From: Bacteroidales bacterium
GTDB taxonomy: Bacteria; Bacteroidota; Bacteroidia; Bacteroidales; F082
Direction: 5' to 3'
Length of the DNA: 45,865 nucleotides
Assembly (NCBI GenBank): GCA_017477425.1
Contig: JAFUVT010000025.1
Location: 1 to 45,865 of the forward strand
Shown: positions 8,028 to 17,600 of the stretch, in pieces
Layout of the letters: every line of letters starts with the position of its first letter
Numbering within the stretch: the stretch's first letter is position 1
Translations under genes and position numbers: made by a program
The notes under the pieces: generated by a model
What the model saw: the letters and a program-made list of their open reading frames with translations, nothing else
The model's database searches: none
What the model was told of the DNA's origin: nothing

Positions 8028-9868
8028 AACTTCCTGTAATTCTTCTTCGCTTGGGCGGTATAGATGCTCGTCGGATAACCGTCAATCAATTGCTCGTAAT
8101 GCTGCTTGGCCAAAGCTTTGTTTTTCAATTCGTTCTGTTCGATCATGGCGGCGCGCATCAGGGCAGCGTCGGCCATGTAGCTGTCGGGAAACTGCTCTAC
8201 GATGAGCAGGAACAGCCGTTCCGCTTCGGCGAATTCTTTCCGTTTTTCGGCCATCTCTCCCTTACGGAAAATGGCATGAGGCTTGCTCACTTCGTTGCCC
8301 GTGGCGATGATGTCGTCAAGCAAGGTGATGGCTTGGTCGTCGTGTTGCTGGTAGATGCGATAGTCGGCGCGGGCCAAACGCTTGAGTTCGGTGCCGGTGG
8401 TATCCGCTTCGAGGTTGTCCTTGATGATGAGGGAGAGCGTCATGGCGTCGTTGGCGATGAGCTTCGAGGTGGCGGCTTTCAGCACTTTCAGTTGGCTTTC
8501 TGCCCATTCGTATTCTCCGATGAAATAGCGCAGTTGGGCGTTTTTGAACCGGGCTTCGTGGCCAAGTGGCTCTTCCTTGAGGCTCTTGTCAACTTGGCTG
8601 TAGAGTAGGGTGGCTTCCCAAACCTCGTCGTTGTGCAGGTAGATGTCGGCCAGCTTCAGCTTGAGCGCAGCTTGGTCTTGCTTGCCTCCGACTTGTCCGA
8701 GGGTTTGGTCCAGGAGGGCAATGGCTTCTGCGCCTTGGTCGAGCTGGTAGGTCATGATGTCGGCTTCAATCAGGCTGAGCTTGGTCAGGTCGTTGGTGTT
8801 GACCTCGTCGTAGGCTTCTTCGATGCGCTTTTTGAGGTTGCCATAGGCTTTCTTGTCGGAGTTGTTGGAAACCTTCATTTTTTGGTACTCGGCATTGATA
8901 ATGCCGGCCACAGCTTGTCCATAGAAAGGGGAACTCTTCCCTTTGTCGACGATATACTGATAACCTTGTTTCGCGATGTCGAACTGCTTGTTGTTGAGGC
9001 AGATGCCCGACAGATTGTTGATTTGTGCGTCTTGGTCGTGGGTCTTTCGGTCGATGCTTTGGCATTGCGCCAAAGCGATGTCGTAGTCTTCCTGTTGCAG
9101 GGCGAACCAAACGAGGAGTTGGGCATATTCGAGGTTGTCGGGTTTCTCTTGGGTCTGTTTCAGCAGCGCGATGCGCAACTCGTCGGAGATGCTGTGGTTG
9201 ACGTCATAAAACAACATCGACTGCAGTCGGTTCCGGATGTTGTTGTATTGTCCGGGATGGGCTTCCAGTTCAAGGAAATAATAGCGGAAGGCTTCTTGGT
9301 AGTTGGCCATCGTTTGGTTGAGATAGGCCATATCGATATAGAGCGTTTCCTTGCCATTGAGGATGGTGTTGCCTTTCTCCAATACGCTCATTGCCAAGTC
9401 GTTAAGCCCTCTGTTCTGGAAGGCATAGCTGAGGCTTCGGATGGTTGGGGCGTTGTCGGGCAGGTCTTTTGTGATCTCGTTGAACTGTCTTTTGGCCTTG
9501 TCGGGTTTGCCTTGCAGGGTGTAGACGTAGACGAGGTCGGTGGCAGCCTTCAGATAGCTGGGATTCTGTCGGGCAAAGGCCTTCAGCTCTTTTTCGGCTT
9601 TGTCGTAGTCTTTCAGGTTGAGGAGACATTCGATATACTGCTGGAAGTAGCTGGTCTGCCCCGATTTGTCGTAGAGTTTCAGGTAGAGGTCGCGAGCATT
9701 TTCGTAATCTTGTTCGCGGTAGTATTGTGAGGCTAGTTGGTCGTCAATCGCGAGTTGTTCCTTTTGCCGTGCGTCCATCCTTTTGCCTTTGGGCGGGGTG
9801 GTGATTTGGGCATGGGCTTGTAGGCTGACCAAAAGAAGCAAGACGATATGGAAGACGCAGGTTCTCAT
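8024..9868 (-). CDS. Exported TPR-repeat protein
   Basis: A 614-residue protein with a signal peptide (MRTCVFHIVLLLLVSLQAHA). The rest is almost entirely helical with tetratricopeptide-like repeats, e.g. QYYREQDYENARDLYLKLY (about 49-67), LNLKDYDKAEKEL and YTLQGKPDKAKRQF. The C-terminus (KALAKQHYEQLIDGYPTSIY, AKKNYRKL) resembles the YbgF/BamD style of TPR found in envelope proteins. It likely acts as a periplasmic or surface scaffold. It begins five bases after the preceding lipoprotein gene and overlaps rsmA, so the three are co-transcribed. The specific partner is unknown; the adjacent lipoprotein is the obvious candidate. Confidence 0.85.
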   Translation of the reverse strand: MRTCVFHIVLLLLVSLQAHAQITTPPKGKRMDARQKEQLAIDDQLASQYYREQDYENARDLYLKLYDKSGQTSYFQQYIECLLNLKDYDKAEKELKAFARQNPSYLKAATDLVYVYTLQGKPDKAKRQFNEITKDLPDNAPTIRSLSYAFQNRGLNDLAMSVLEKGNTILNGKETLYIDMAYLNQTMANYQEAFRYYFLELEAHPGQYNNIRNRLQSMLFYDVNHSISDELRIALLKQTQEKPDNLEYAQLLVWFALQQEDYDIALAQCQSIDRKTHDQDAQINNLSGICLNNKQFDIAKQGYQYIVDKGKSSPFYGQAVAGIINAEYQKMKVSNNSDKKAYGNLKKRIEEAYDEVNTNDLTKLSLIEADIMTYQLDQGAEAIALLDQTLGQVGGKQDQAALKLKLADIYLHNDEVWEATLLYSQVDKSLKEEPLGHEARFKNAQLRYFIGEYEWAESQLKVLKAATSKLIANDAMTLSLIIKDNLEADTTGTELKRLARADYRIYQQHDDQAITLLDDIIATGNEVSKPHAIFRKGEMAEKRKEFAEAERLFLLIVEQFPDSYMADAALMRAAMIEQNELKNKALAKQHYEQLIDGYPTSIYTAQAKKNYRKL

Positions 9869-9873
9869 CTGGT

Positions 9874-10386
9874 TTATCTCATCTTTTTCAGCGCGTCGAG
9901 GTCTTTCTGGCTGTTTTCGAAACGGTCTTTGAAGTAGTCGACCTGATGGCTTAGGCGTTCCACGTGTTGGGTCTCTTCTTCGAGATAGAGGTTGGCAAGG
10001 GAGTCGTTGAGGTAGCGGCTCTCGATGTCGGCCTTAAGTCGGCTGAGTTGGAGCAGGGTGGTGTCGATGTCGGCCAGCATGACGGGTCGGGTGGCCTTGA
10101 ATTGCTCGATGTAGGCACCCACCAATTGCAGCTGTTGGAGCGATTCTTCCACTGCCTCGGGATGCAGGTATTGCAGCATCGAGTCGCAGGCGATGAAGTC
10201 CTTCTCAAGCCTCATGAATTGTTTGGCTTCGAGTTGGCTCAACGTCTGGGCGTCGGCTTTCACTTGTTTTTCCAGGGCATCGATCTCGTCGACGAGGGTC
10301 TTGGGCTGGCAGGCGGCAAACGTGCCGGCGATGACGGCAAGGCCGATGAATGACATCATCTTGTTGAACAATCGTTTGGGACTCAT
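9874..10386 (-). CDS. Small coiled-coil lipoprotein
   Basis: A 170-residue protein starting at the ATG at 10386 (MSPKRLFNKMMSFIGLAVIAGTFAAC), with a lipoprotein Cys at residue 26. The open frame extends 29 codons further upstream, but those lack signal character and cover the promoter. The mature part is almost all charged helix with heptad-like spacing (VDEIDALEKQVKADAQTLSQL, HVERLSHQVDYFKDRFENSQ), i.e. coiled coil. It is five bases upstream of the TPR gene, so both may form an envelope complex. Function not recognised. Confidence 0.75.
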   Translation of the reverse strand: MSPKRLFNKMMSFIGLAVIAGTFAACQPKTLVDEIDALEKQVKADAQTLSQLEAKQFMRLEKDFIACDSMLQYLHPEAVEESLQQLQLVGAYIEQFKATRPVMLADIDTTLLQLSRLKADIESRYLNDSLANLYLEEETQHVERLSHQVDYFKDRFENSQKDLDALKKMR

Positions 10387-10412
10387 GGCGTCTGTTTTTG
10401 TCGTAAGGTCTG

Positions 10413-10420
10413 CAAAGATA
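10413..10420 (-). promoter_or_regulatory. -7 box of the lipoprotein-TPR-rsmA operon
   Basis: TATCTTTG reads on the minus strand from 10420 to 10413, 26 bases before the lipoprotein start, and matches the Bacteroidota TAnnTTTG consensus. No clear -33 element is visible. Confidence 0.55.
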
Positions 10421-10461
10421 CGCATTTTTGGTCGAAGCAGGCTTTTTTGTGGCATAAAAAA

Positions 10462-10489
10462 CCCGACCGCCAATCATTTGGCGGTCGGG
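10462..10489 (-). terminator. Intrinsic terminator of rplU-rpmA
   Basis: CCCGACCGCCAA (10462-10473) and its exact complement (10478-10489) form a 12-base GC-rich stem around a TCAT loop. On the minus strand the stem is followed by a run of six T residues. It sits 23 bases past the rpmA stop. Confidence 0.9.
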
Positions 10490-10512
10490 AAACAATTTAT
10501 GCTATGAAAAAC

Positions 10513-10785
10513 TTATTCAGTGATTGCTGCTTCGACAGGGAGGATGGAGACGTAGCTTCTGCCTTCCTTCTTTTTCTTGAACTCGACGATACCGTCACAC
10601 AATGCATACAGAGTGTGATCCTTGCCCATACCGACGTTCTTGCCGGGATAGTGCTGCGTGCCGCGCTGACGGACGATGATGTTGCCAGCAATGGCGGCTT
10701 GACCACCGAAAAGTTTCACTCCGAGTCGCTTACTGGCGGACTCACGACCGTTCTCGGAACTACCAACGCCTTTTTTGTGTGCCAT
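10513..10785 (-). CDS. rpmA: 50S ribosomal protein L27
   Basis: A 90-residue ribosomal protein placed near the peptidyl-transferase centre. It begins [20 protein letters not shown], followed by [23 protein letters not shown] and [18 protein letters not shown], all diagnostic. It has the short N-terminus typical of Bacteroidota, without the cleaved Firmicutes leader. It is 23 bases downstream of rplU and terminated by the hairpin at 10462-10489. Confidence 0.97.
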   Translation of the reverse strand: MAHKKGVGSSENGRESASKRLGVKLFGGQAAIAGNIIVRQRGTQHYPGKNVGMGKDHTLYALCDGIVEFKKKKEGRSYVSILPVEAAITE

Positions 10786-10808
10786 TTCTTTAAGTTTTTT
10801 CGGGTTTA

Positions 10809-11120
10809 TTATTCAGTGATGTTTTCAATTTGGATCTTGCTCAGATACTGACGGTGACCGTTAGATTTCTGGTATCCTTTTCTTCTCTTCTTCTTGAAAA
10901 CGATAATCTTGTTGCCTTTGAGGTGCTGCATCACCGTGGCTTCGACACTGGCGCCGGCTACCGTCGGGGCTCCCACTTTCGTCGAACCGTCGTTTCCAAT
11001 CAATAACACTTTGTCGAAAGAAACTTTGCTTCCTTCTTCTTCATGCAGCCTGTTGACGAAGATCTGTTGTCCGTTCGTCACTTTGAACTGTTGTCCTGCG
11101 ATTTCTACTATTGCGTACAT
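10809..11120 (-). CDS. rplU: 50S ribosomal protein L21
   Basis: A 103-residue L21 protein. The start at 11120 gives the family N-terminus [14 protein letters not shown]; the open frame extends 23 codons further upstream, but those do not resemble L21. Conserved C-terminal features [16 protein letters not shown] and IQIENI are present. It is the first gene of the rplU-rpmA pair. A minus-strand TATTTTTG at 11176-11169 is the likely -7 box, giving a leader of about 40 bases. Confidence 0.96.
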   Translation of the reverse strand: MYAIVEIAGQQFKVTNGQQIFVNRLHEEEGSKVSFDKVLLIGNDGSTKVGAPTVAGASVEATVMQHLKGNKIIVFKKKRRKGYQKSNGHRQYLSKIQIENITE

Positions 11121-11474
11121 TTCTCGATATCTTTTAATTCGATACTGACTCTCTATTTTTTCGGACTGCAAAAATACACATTTTTTCAATCGGAAAAGAT
11201 TTTCTTTTCTTTTTTCGCATTAATTTTCTTGAAAAAGTCTTGTTTTTTGTTTTAAAATATTGAAAATCAAATTTATAAGATTTTACATTAATTCCTTTCA
11301 TTAATCGTTTTGGAGGGTTTCTTTGGCCGAATTTGTGCCGTTTTTCGCCTTGAGGAAGCACTTTTTCGTGTCGTAAAAGTCGCCAACTTTGCCCTCAATA
11401 GTAGTTCGTCTCACAAAAATATGTACTTTTGCAGCGGCAACCGACAATGGCATTAATACCTGCAATTAATCCTT
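11121..11474. promoter_or_regulatory. Intergenic region with divergent promoters for rplU and the ECF sigma gene
   Basis: This 354-base AT-rich gap separates two divergently transcribed genes. It holds the minus-strand TATTTTTG at 11176-11169 for rplU and a plus-strand TACTTTTG at 11424-11431 about 43 bases before the sigma factor start. The middle (about 11190-11390) shows no credible gene or RNA; a 75-codon minus-strand frame there has no recognisable features. Confidence 0.6.
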
Positions 11475-12017
11475 ATGGACGAAAACGAGCTCAATAGCCT
11501 TATCGTAAAAATGAAGCAGGGCGACAGGGAGTCCTTCAACAAGATTTTCCGTCGCTACTATGCACCTTTGGTGCGTTTCTGCGTGCGTTTCGTGGCTGAT
11601 GGCGACATGGCCGCCGAAATCGTCCAGGACCTGTTCGTCAAGCTATGGTCGGGCCGCGAGAAACTGGCTTTCAACACGTCTTTCGAGTCGTATATGCTGC
11701 GGTCGGTACGCAATTCCGCCATCACCTATATTAATAAGGAGCGCGCGCACGCGGAGACCAATATGGCCATCTATACCGACGAGTCGGATGCCAACGACCC
11801 CTCTGAGACACTGCAGTCCAACAACTTGGAAGTGTCGTACCGCAAGATCCTGGCCACGATGCCCGAAAAGCGACGCGAGGTCTTCCTGGCCAGCCGCTTC
11901 GAGGGACTGAAATATGCCGAAATTGGTGAAAAGCTCGGACTCTCCACCAAGACCGTCGAGGCCCACATGAGCGCCGCCATCAAGCAGTTAAAGGAAGGAC
12001 TCAAGGAATATCTTTAG
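11475..12017 (+). CDS. ECF-type RNA polymerase sigma factor (FecI-like)
   Basis: A 180-residue sigma-70 factor. Region 2 covers about residues 20-90 (FNKIFRRYYAPLVRFC, AAEIVQDLFVKLW, SYMLRSVRNSAITYIN). Region 4 covers about 120-175 (LATMPEKRREVFLASRFEG, YAEIGEKLGLSTKTVEAHM). This matches the Bacteroidota FecI-like ECF group, which normally pairs with a FecR anti-sigma factor; one follows 162 bases downstream. It should direct RNA polymerase to the surface-protein genes of this locus and perhaps to its own promoter. Confidence 0.93.
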   Translation: MDENELNSLIVKMKQGDRESFNKIFRRYYAPLVRFCVRFVADGDMAAEIVQDLFVKLWSGREKLAFNTSFESYMLRSVRNSAITYINKERAHAETNMAIYTDESDANDPSETLQSNNLEVSYRKILATMPEKRREVFLASRFEGLKYAEIGEKLGLSTKTVEAHMSAAIKQLKEGLKEYL

Positions 12018-12179
12018 CCGATAGGGCCCCAAAGGCCCGAAAAACGGTGTGTTTTCAGCCGTTTTCGGAAATCGGTCCGAAAAAAAAATGAAAAAAATCG
12101 AAAAAAAGTTGTTTTTTGACTAAGGGTAAAATCAAAGTTATTAGTCATATAAGTGAATCGACGAGAAAAAATCGGACAA
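12018..12179 (+). promoter_or_regulatory. Sigma-fecR intergenic leader, possible ECF-dependent promoter
   Basis: This 162-base spacer contains an imperfect hairpin (CCGAAAAACGG paired with CCGTTTTCGG), A-rich tracts, then AAGGGTAAAATC near 12122-12133 and GTCATATAAG at 12144-12153. An AGGGT-type element followed by GTC at this place between sigma and fecR suggests an autoregulated ECF promoter. This rests on position and general similarity only. Confidence 0.3.
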
Positions 12180-13187
12180 ATGAACTCGGTAAACGAAAAA
12201 TATGATGCTTTAATCAAGAGCTACTTCGACGGGCAGAGCACCGCCGAGGAGGCCCTTGAACTGCTTTCGTGGGTTGCCGAGTCGGAAGACAACCGCATTG
12301 CTTTCAAGTCGCAAAAAGACCAGGACGAGGTTTGGAAACTCACCGACTTCGCCATGCCCGACGACATTGACGTGGAAGGTGCCCTCAGCCAAGTCAACGC
12401 GAAGATTGACGCCCTGGAGGAGGAAACACCCGTGGTGGAGATGCCTTGGCTGCGTCGCAACTACAAGATGGTTTCGGGCATCGCCGCGGCCGTGGTCGTC
12501 GCCCTGTTCTTGGGATTCCTTGTCAACAAGCCCTTCAGCCCAACAGTCACCCTCGCTTCCAACGACTGGAACTCAGAGGAGGCCTATGTCCTTCCCGACG
12601 GCAGCGCGGTCACCTTCGAAGGCGAGTCGCGCATCAGCCATCCGAAGCGTTTTGGCCTCTCGGAGCGTTTGGTCGAATTTGAAGGCACAGCTCTCTTTGA
12701 TGTCGCCAAAGACGAGAACCATCCTTTCATCGTCCACTGCAACGGCATGGATGTGGAAGTGCTGGGCACCTCGTTCCTGCTCAATGCCGACGAAGAAAAG
12801 AGCTTCGTCGACCTGTACAGCGGCAAGGTGCTGATGACAACCCTTGACCGCAAAGGCCATGAGTTGGCCCAACTGGAACTCAACCCAGGTGAGCGCGGCG
12901 TGTGGAACGCCGATGGTGAGCTGAGGATGATGACCTACCCCGAAGTGAAGAAGGAACAGCTGGAGCAAGAGCGTGTGCTCGTGTTCGACGACGCCTGCCT
13001 CTCAACCATAGTCGAGACCTTGGAATACATCTACGAAATCCAAATCAGGCTCGACGAGAACTGCGCTTCCAAGAAAATCACCGCTCGCTTCACCGACCAG
13101 GATCCTATCGAGGAAGTGCTGGAAACCATCGCCGTGGTTTCGAATGTCACCGTGACCAAGACGGACAATGTCTACGTCATCCGCTGA
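12180..13187 (+). CDS. FecR family anti-sigma factor with DUF4974 domain
   Basis: A 335-residue inner-membrane regulator. The ATG at 12180 is preferred to a GTG nine codons earlier. Residues 1-90 are a cytoplasmic segment that would bind the sigma factor. One membrane helix follows at about 98-116 (VSGIAAAVVVALFLGFLV). The periplasmic FecR domain spans about 130-230 (AYVLPDGSAVTFEGESRI, VEFEGTALFDVAKDENHPFIV, VEVLGTSFLL, VDLYSGKVLM). A C-terminal DUF4974/STN-like domain spans about 260-335 (RFTDQDPIEEVLETIA). Known model: FecR passes a signal from an outer-membrane STN-domain partner to its sigma factor. The only such partner here is the next gene, which is not a classical TonB receptor. Confidence 0.94.
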   Translation: MNSVNEKYDALIKSYFDGQSTAEEALELLSWVAESEDNRIAFKSQKDQDEVWKLTDFAMPDDIDVEGALSQVNAKIDALEEETPVVEMPWLRRNYKMVSGIAAAVVVALFLGFLVNKPFSPTVTLASNDWNSEEAYVLPDGSAVTFEGESRISHPKRFGLSERLVEFEGTALFDVAKDENHPFIVHCNGMDVEVLGTSFLLNADEEKSFVDLYSGKVLMTTLDRKGHELAQLELNPGERGVWNADGELRMMTYPEVKKEQLEQERVLVFDDACLSTIVETLEYIYEIQIRLDENCASKKITARFTDQDPIEEVLETIAVVSNVTVTKTDNVYVIR

Positions 13188-13223
13188 TCGAAATTTCCCC
13201 AAATTCCATTTTTTTTGCCTTAG

Positions 13224-13245
13224 ATGAGAGTCCTCTCATTTTTTT
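13224..13245 (+). terminator. Terminator-like hairpin between fecR and the STN-barrel gene
   Basis: ATGAGAG (13224-13230) and CTCTCAT (13233-13239) can pair around TC, and the right arm runs straight into a T tract to 13245. The two-base loop is too tight to close as written, so the terminal pairs would open and the stem would be about 5-6 base pairs. It may partly uncouple the regulators from the downstream genes. TACCTTAG at about 13250 is only a weak -7-like match. Confidence 0.5.
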
Positions 13246-13282
13246 GTCGTACCTTAGCGGCCTAATTTGAATTATCTTGGAG

Positions 13283-14608
13283 ATGAAATATCCTGGTTTC
13301 AATATAAGCTTTGGAAGACAGAAAGAAAAGAGGATACTCCGTTTTTTGCCTTCGTTTATGCTCTTGTTTTTCATCGCTTTCGTGCGTCCACAACAACTCG
13401 CTGCGCAGAATTTCAACCCGCTGATTTCGTTCTCGGTCGAGGAGTGCACGTTGGACGTAGCCTTGGAAAAACTGTTTGGAGAATATGAGTTGAACGTGGC
13501 CTTCAGCAAAGCCGAACTGAGCAAAATCCGCATCGAGGGCTATACCTGCTCCTACAAATCGGTCGACGAAGTACTGGCCGACCTGCTGAAAGGTACCGAT
13601 TATGGCTTCAAACGTATTGGTAAGCAGTATGTGATAAGGAAAAACAAGCAACTTGCCAACGACCCTGGCGCCACCATTACCAAACCCGCCGAGCCTGTCA
13701 TCGAGGTGGTCAAGCCGAAGCCGGAAATCGTGGAAAGCAAAACGGCTGACACGATTTTTGTCATTGATTCCGTCCAAGTCATCAAGACCGTGATGCGTTA
13801 TGACACCATCGTCGAGGTGAAGCATGAGGTGAGGATCGACACGGTGTATGAAGTGAAATACCAAGGATGGCAGATTCCTTGGCCCCAGTTCCGCGACAAT
13901 GGTTGGTTCGTCACCCCTTCAATTAGCCTCAGCGCGGCAAGCTTTAAGCACGATGTAGCGATGCCCGAGCCTGAAAACGGCAGGGTGGAGGTGGCCCCCA
14001 GTTCGGCCTATGGCTTAGGACTTGATGCGGGATACAAACACGATCGTTTCAGCGCGGGGATGAGCCTTGCCTACCGGTCGGTACGCTATCGTTTCTTGCT
14101 GGAACAGACCGTTTTCAGTGGCGATTATTACGTGAACGACACACTCGACACCTATTATACAGTGCATCCGTCGGGCGACACCACCTATCAATACATTCTG
14201 GATTCGGTTTACGTGCCGCTGACCACGACGAATTACGCCTATCGCGACGTCAACCGACTCGACTATCTGACCATGGGCCTCTTCGCCTCCTTCGATTTCG
14301 TCAGGTTGTCGCATTTCAGGGCTTTCGTCAAGGCGGGTGCTTCGCTCGACTTGTTGGTCAACTATGCGGGTTCGCTCAATGCCAACGAGTCGCCTTACCA
14401 TCAACCTGTTGCCAAAGAGCAGGTGGAACCCGTGCGCTTCTCGTATTATGGCGGCTTGGGTTGTGCCTTCAAGGTGGCCAACCGCATCGAGCTGGTGCCC
14501 GAAGTGCATTACCGAGTGACCAACGGCTCGCTGTATCGTGCCGGTTTTCCGTTTGATATGAAAATGAGGCTCTGGGATTTCCGCCTGGGCCTGACCTATT
14601 ATTTCTAA
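13283..14608 (+). CDS. Outer-membrane beta-barrel protein with N-terminal STN domain
   Basis: A 441-residue protein. The ATG at 13283 is two codons after a TTG. A long signal region (to about residue 42, ...RPQQLAAQ) is followed by an STN/secretin-N-like domain at about 52-120: FSVEECTLDVALEKLFGEYEL, YTCSYKSVDEVLADLL, YVIRK. Next is an acidic, repetitive linker (TIFVIDSVQVIKTVMRYDTIVEVKHEVRIDTVYEV). From about 205 to the C-terminus (RLWDFRLGLTYYF) alternating strands and the terminal aromatic residue suggest a PorT-like or OmpA-like barrel. In FecIR systems the STN domain is normally fused to a TonB-dependent receptor; here it is fused to a small barrel, with no plug or CarboxypepD domain seen. 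The proposed role, a signal sensor for the upstream FecR, is inference from domain and order. Confidence 0.75.
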   Translation: MKYPGFNISFGRQKEKRILRFLPSFMLLFFIAFVRPQQLAAQNFNPLISFSVEECTLDVALEKLFGEYELNVAFSKAELSKIRIEGYTCSYKSVDEVLADLLKGTDYGFKRIGKQYVIRKNKQLANDPGATITKPAEPVIEVVKPKPEIVESKTADTIFVIDSVQVIKTVMRYDTIVEVKHEVRIDTVYEVKYQGWQIPWPQFRDNGWFVTPSISLSAASFKHDVAMPEPENGRVEVAPSSAYGLGLDAGYKHDRFSAGMSLAYRSVRYRFLLEQTVFSGDYYVNDTLDTYYTVHPSGDTTYQYILDSVYVPLTTTNYAYRDVNRLDYLTMGLFASFDFVRLSHFRAFVKAGASLDLLVNYAGSLNANESPYHQPVAKEQVEPVRFSYYGGLGCAFKVANRIELVPEVHYRVTNGSLYRAGFPFDMKMRLWDFRLGLTYYF

Positions 14609-14611
14609 ACC

Positions 14612-17600
14612 ATGAAACCGTTCAAGACGATATGGCAATTGCTGGTGGCCTTGCTGCTGCTTCAGCCGCTGGCACTAGAGGCTCAGCAGTATGTGAGTCT
14701 CGGCGGCGAGGTCGACTCGCTGCTGGTGTTGCCCCGTTTGGGCGGCGATTCGGTGTATTTGGTGAACAGCTCGCTGACAGTCGTCGAAGGCGGCAACTTG
14801 TGCGTCGAGGCAGGCGCCAAGATTTATTTTGGCCAATCGGCCTATCTGCGCGTGGATGGCGGTCGGCTTTTGCTCGACGGCCAACGTAACGATTCCATCT
14901 ACTTGCTGTGTTACGAGTTCTCGCACGACTGGGAGGGCATCCAGCTGAAAAACGTCGGACCAGCCGATTCGTTGCGCCTTTCTTATGTTACGGTGGTGGG
15001 TGCCCTGACGGCCTTGAATGCCTCCACAAGTAGCCACGTCGTTGTCAGCCATTGCACCTTCAACAACTATTATGCGGGCAAGGGCATCGAACTGATGGAT
15101 TGCAACGACTTTTTGGTCGACAGCTGTTTCTTCAACCAGTGTGTTTCGGGAATTGAACTGAAAGCCCGCGCCGCCGATAGCGAGGACAACCTGTTTTCGC
15201 ACAACATCTTTGACCAGGGCCAGATCAATATCGAGCTTTCGAATGCCGGTTATGGCTATAAGTGCAATCGCAACCATATCGAGAGCAACTGTTTCCAAGG
15301 GGCAGCCACAGCCATTAATTTTGAGACGGTGGGCGGCCTCTCCGACAAAGATGCGACCAACTACATCGAAGGCAACTTGATCTCGTCGGACCTGCCGGGC
15401 GGTGGCTCGGGGTATTCGTCCTATGGCATCAAGGCCGCGATGGACTCGTTGGTGATTCGCAACAACGTGTTTTGGAGTAACGACGAAGCCATCCGAATGA
15501 TGCGGGTGTGTCATCTCTATGTCGAGCATAACACCTTCTATTGCAATGAGATGACAATGACCAACCTGCTTGCTTCAGGGTCGGCAGTATTTGTCGGCAA
15601 CACCATCAGCGAGGCCAGCAAAAGGATCGTGACTTTCCCTTCCGAGAAATCGCGAATGAATGGCAACAACTTCCTCCATTTCAATCGTAACGCGACCCTT
15701 TTCGCCAACGTTTCGACCGAGGACATCGATATGCGAGGCAACTATTGGGATGGCGCCACGGAGGATGAAATCAACGCGGTGATGATTGACGTCCATGACT
15801 CGCCAGGTTTGGGCGAGATCGTCGTTGAGGGTCGCCTTGCGGAATGCGACACCACGGCACCCATCTCACCGCCGTTGACGGTAAAGCAGCAGCTGGTCAA
15901 CAACCAATGGCGTATCTCGTGGGAAGAGAACCCCGAGGCCGATGTGGATCATTACGTGCTGTTCTACGGTGATTTCGATTATTACAAGTTTGCGCATCAC
16001 ATCGACGATATTCACGACACCCAGTACGTGTTGACGCCTCAGCAGGCCGACAACGTGGCGGTGATGGCTTGCGACCGCAGCTATAATCCCGAAGTGTATG
16101 CCTCGCTTGGACAAAGTGCCTATGCATTTGCCACATACTATCCCTATGCAGGCGAAGACGCCAGCATGTGTGCCCCACAACAAGGCAACCAAGGTTATTC
16201 CATCACTTCGGCCCATATCCCTTACACCTATAGCGGGTTTGTTTGGCGGACCACGGGCACAGGGGCGTTCTCCGATTCGTTGTCGTTGCGTTCGATCTAC
16301 TATCCTTCGGAGGAAGATTTCGAAACGGGTGAGGTGACCCTTACCCTGCGTGTGGTGAGCAACGGCACAGTCAAAACGGATGCCTTCAACCTAAAGCTGT
16401 ATAGGGCCCTCGGCGTGTTTGCCGGCAACGACGATTTCAGTTTCATGCACCATCCCTTGTCACTCGATGAGGCCGAAGCCTACAACTATGATTCGCTGCG
16501 ATGGCACTCGATGGGCGATGGCCATTTTGAGGACGCGCTGGCACTTCACACCGTGTATTTCCCTGGCGAACTCGACAAGGAACGTGGCTATGTGGAGTTG
16601 GTGCTCGAGGCTTGGTCGTTCTGTGGCTATTCCCACGATGCCGTACGCTTTGATTTGTTGAAGGACTATACCATGGAAGGCAGAACCTGGTCGCAGGGCG
16701 CGCCGCGACCCAACACTCAGGTGGTGGCCGCGGCCATCAGCGACGACAGCCCCTTCGTCTCGGGTTTCTATCGCACGATTTCCGATGATGAGGGCCGGTT
16801 CAAGTTCGACGCCTTGCTGCCCGACACATACGTTTTATATGCCTTCCCCGACACTCTGGATGCTGAAGCCAGCGGGTGCTATTACCTTGGCGACTTGCAA
16901 TGGAACGAGTCGAATATGGTCGTCGTCGACGGCGACGTGTATGACGTCGATATTGAGTTGCCCGCCTTGATGGCTGGATTCAATTCGGGCGAGGGATGCA
17001 TCACTGGCGTTTTCGACTATCCCGAGATACCCTTCAGAGGACGCGACTTCTACTGCCAGCCTTGGCTTCGGGAGGGAAACGAAGAGGAGTATTGCTCTGA
17101 CGGCTTGTCGAACGTCGGCGTGTTGCTGCTCAATTCCACCAAACAAAGGTTATTGGGATTCGCGCTTACCGATGCAGCTGGACAATTCGTTTTCCGTAAT
17201 CTGCCTTACGGCACCTATCAGGTGATGGCCGACTTGCCGCGCTATGGCAGGGGCACCTGTGAGGAAATCACGATTTCAAAAACCAATCCAATGGTCGACG
17301 GGCTGCATCTGTTTGTCAATCAAGATGGTAAGGTTTGTATGCGAAGCCAAAACAACGCATGGATAGGTAGCGATTTGTATGTCTATCCCAATCCCATCGA
17401 GAACGAGCTGACCGCTGGGGGATTAATGGGCGACACGGAATATGAAGTCGTCGTAACCAATGTCTTGGGCATGACGGTGATGCCTGTTATGAAGTTGAAA
17501 TCCAATAGGTTTGGCGAATTTACGATCGATCTCAATGGTTTGCCTGCCGGACTTTATCTTCTCCGTGTGTCGAATCTGTCAACATGTGTAATGACCAAAT

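Noticed and set aside
11134..11361. A 75-codon minus-strand frame upstream of rplU
   Set aside because: AT-rich and low complexity, overlaps the rplU promoter, and has no recognisable feature.
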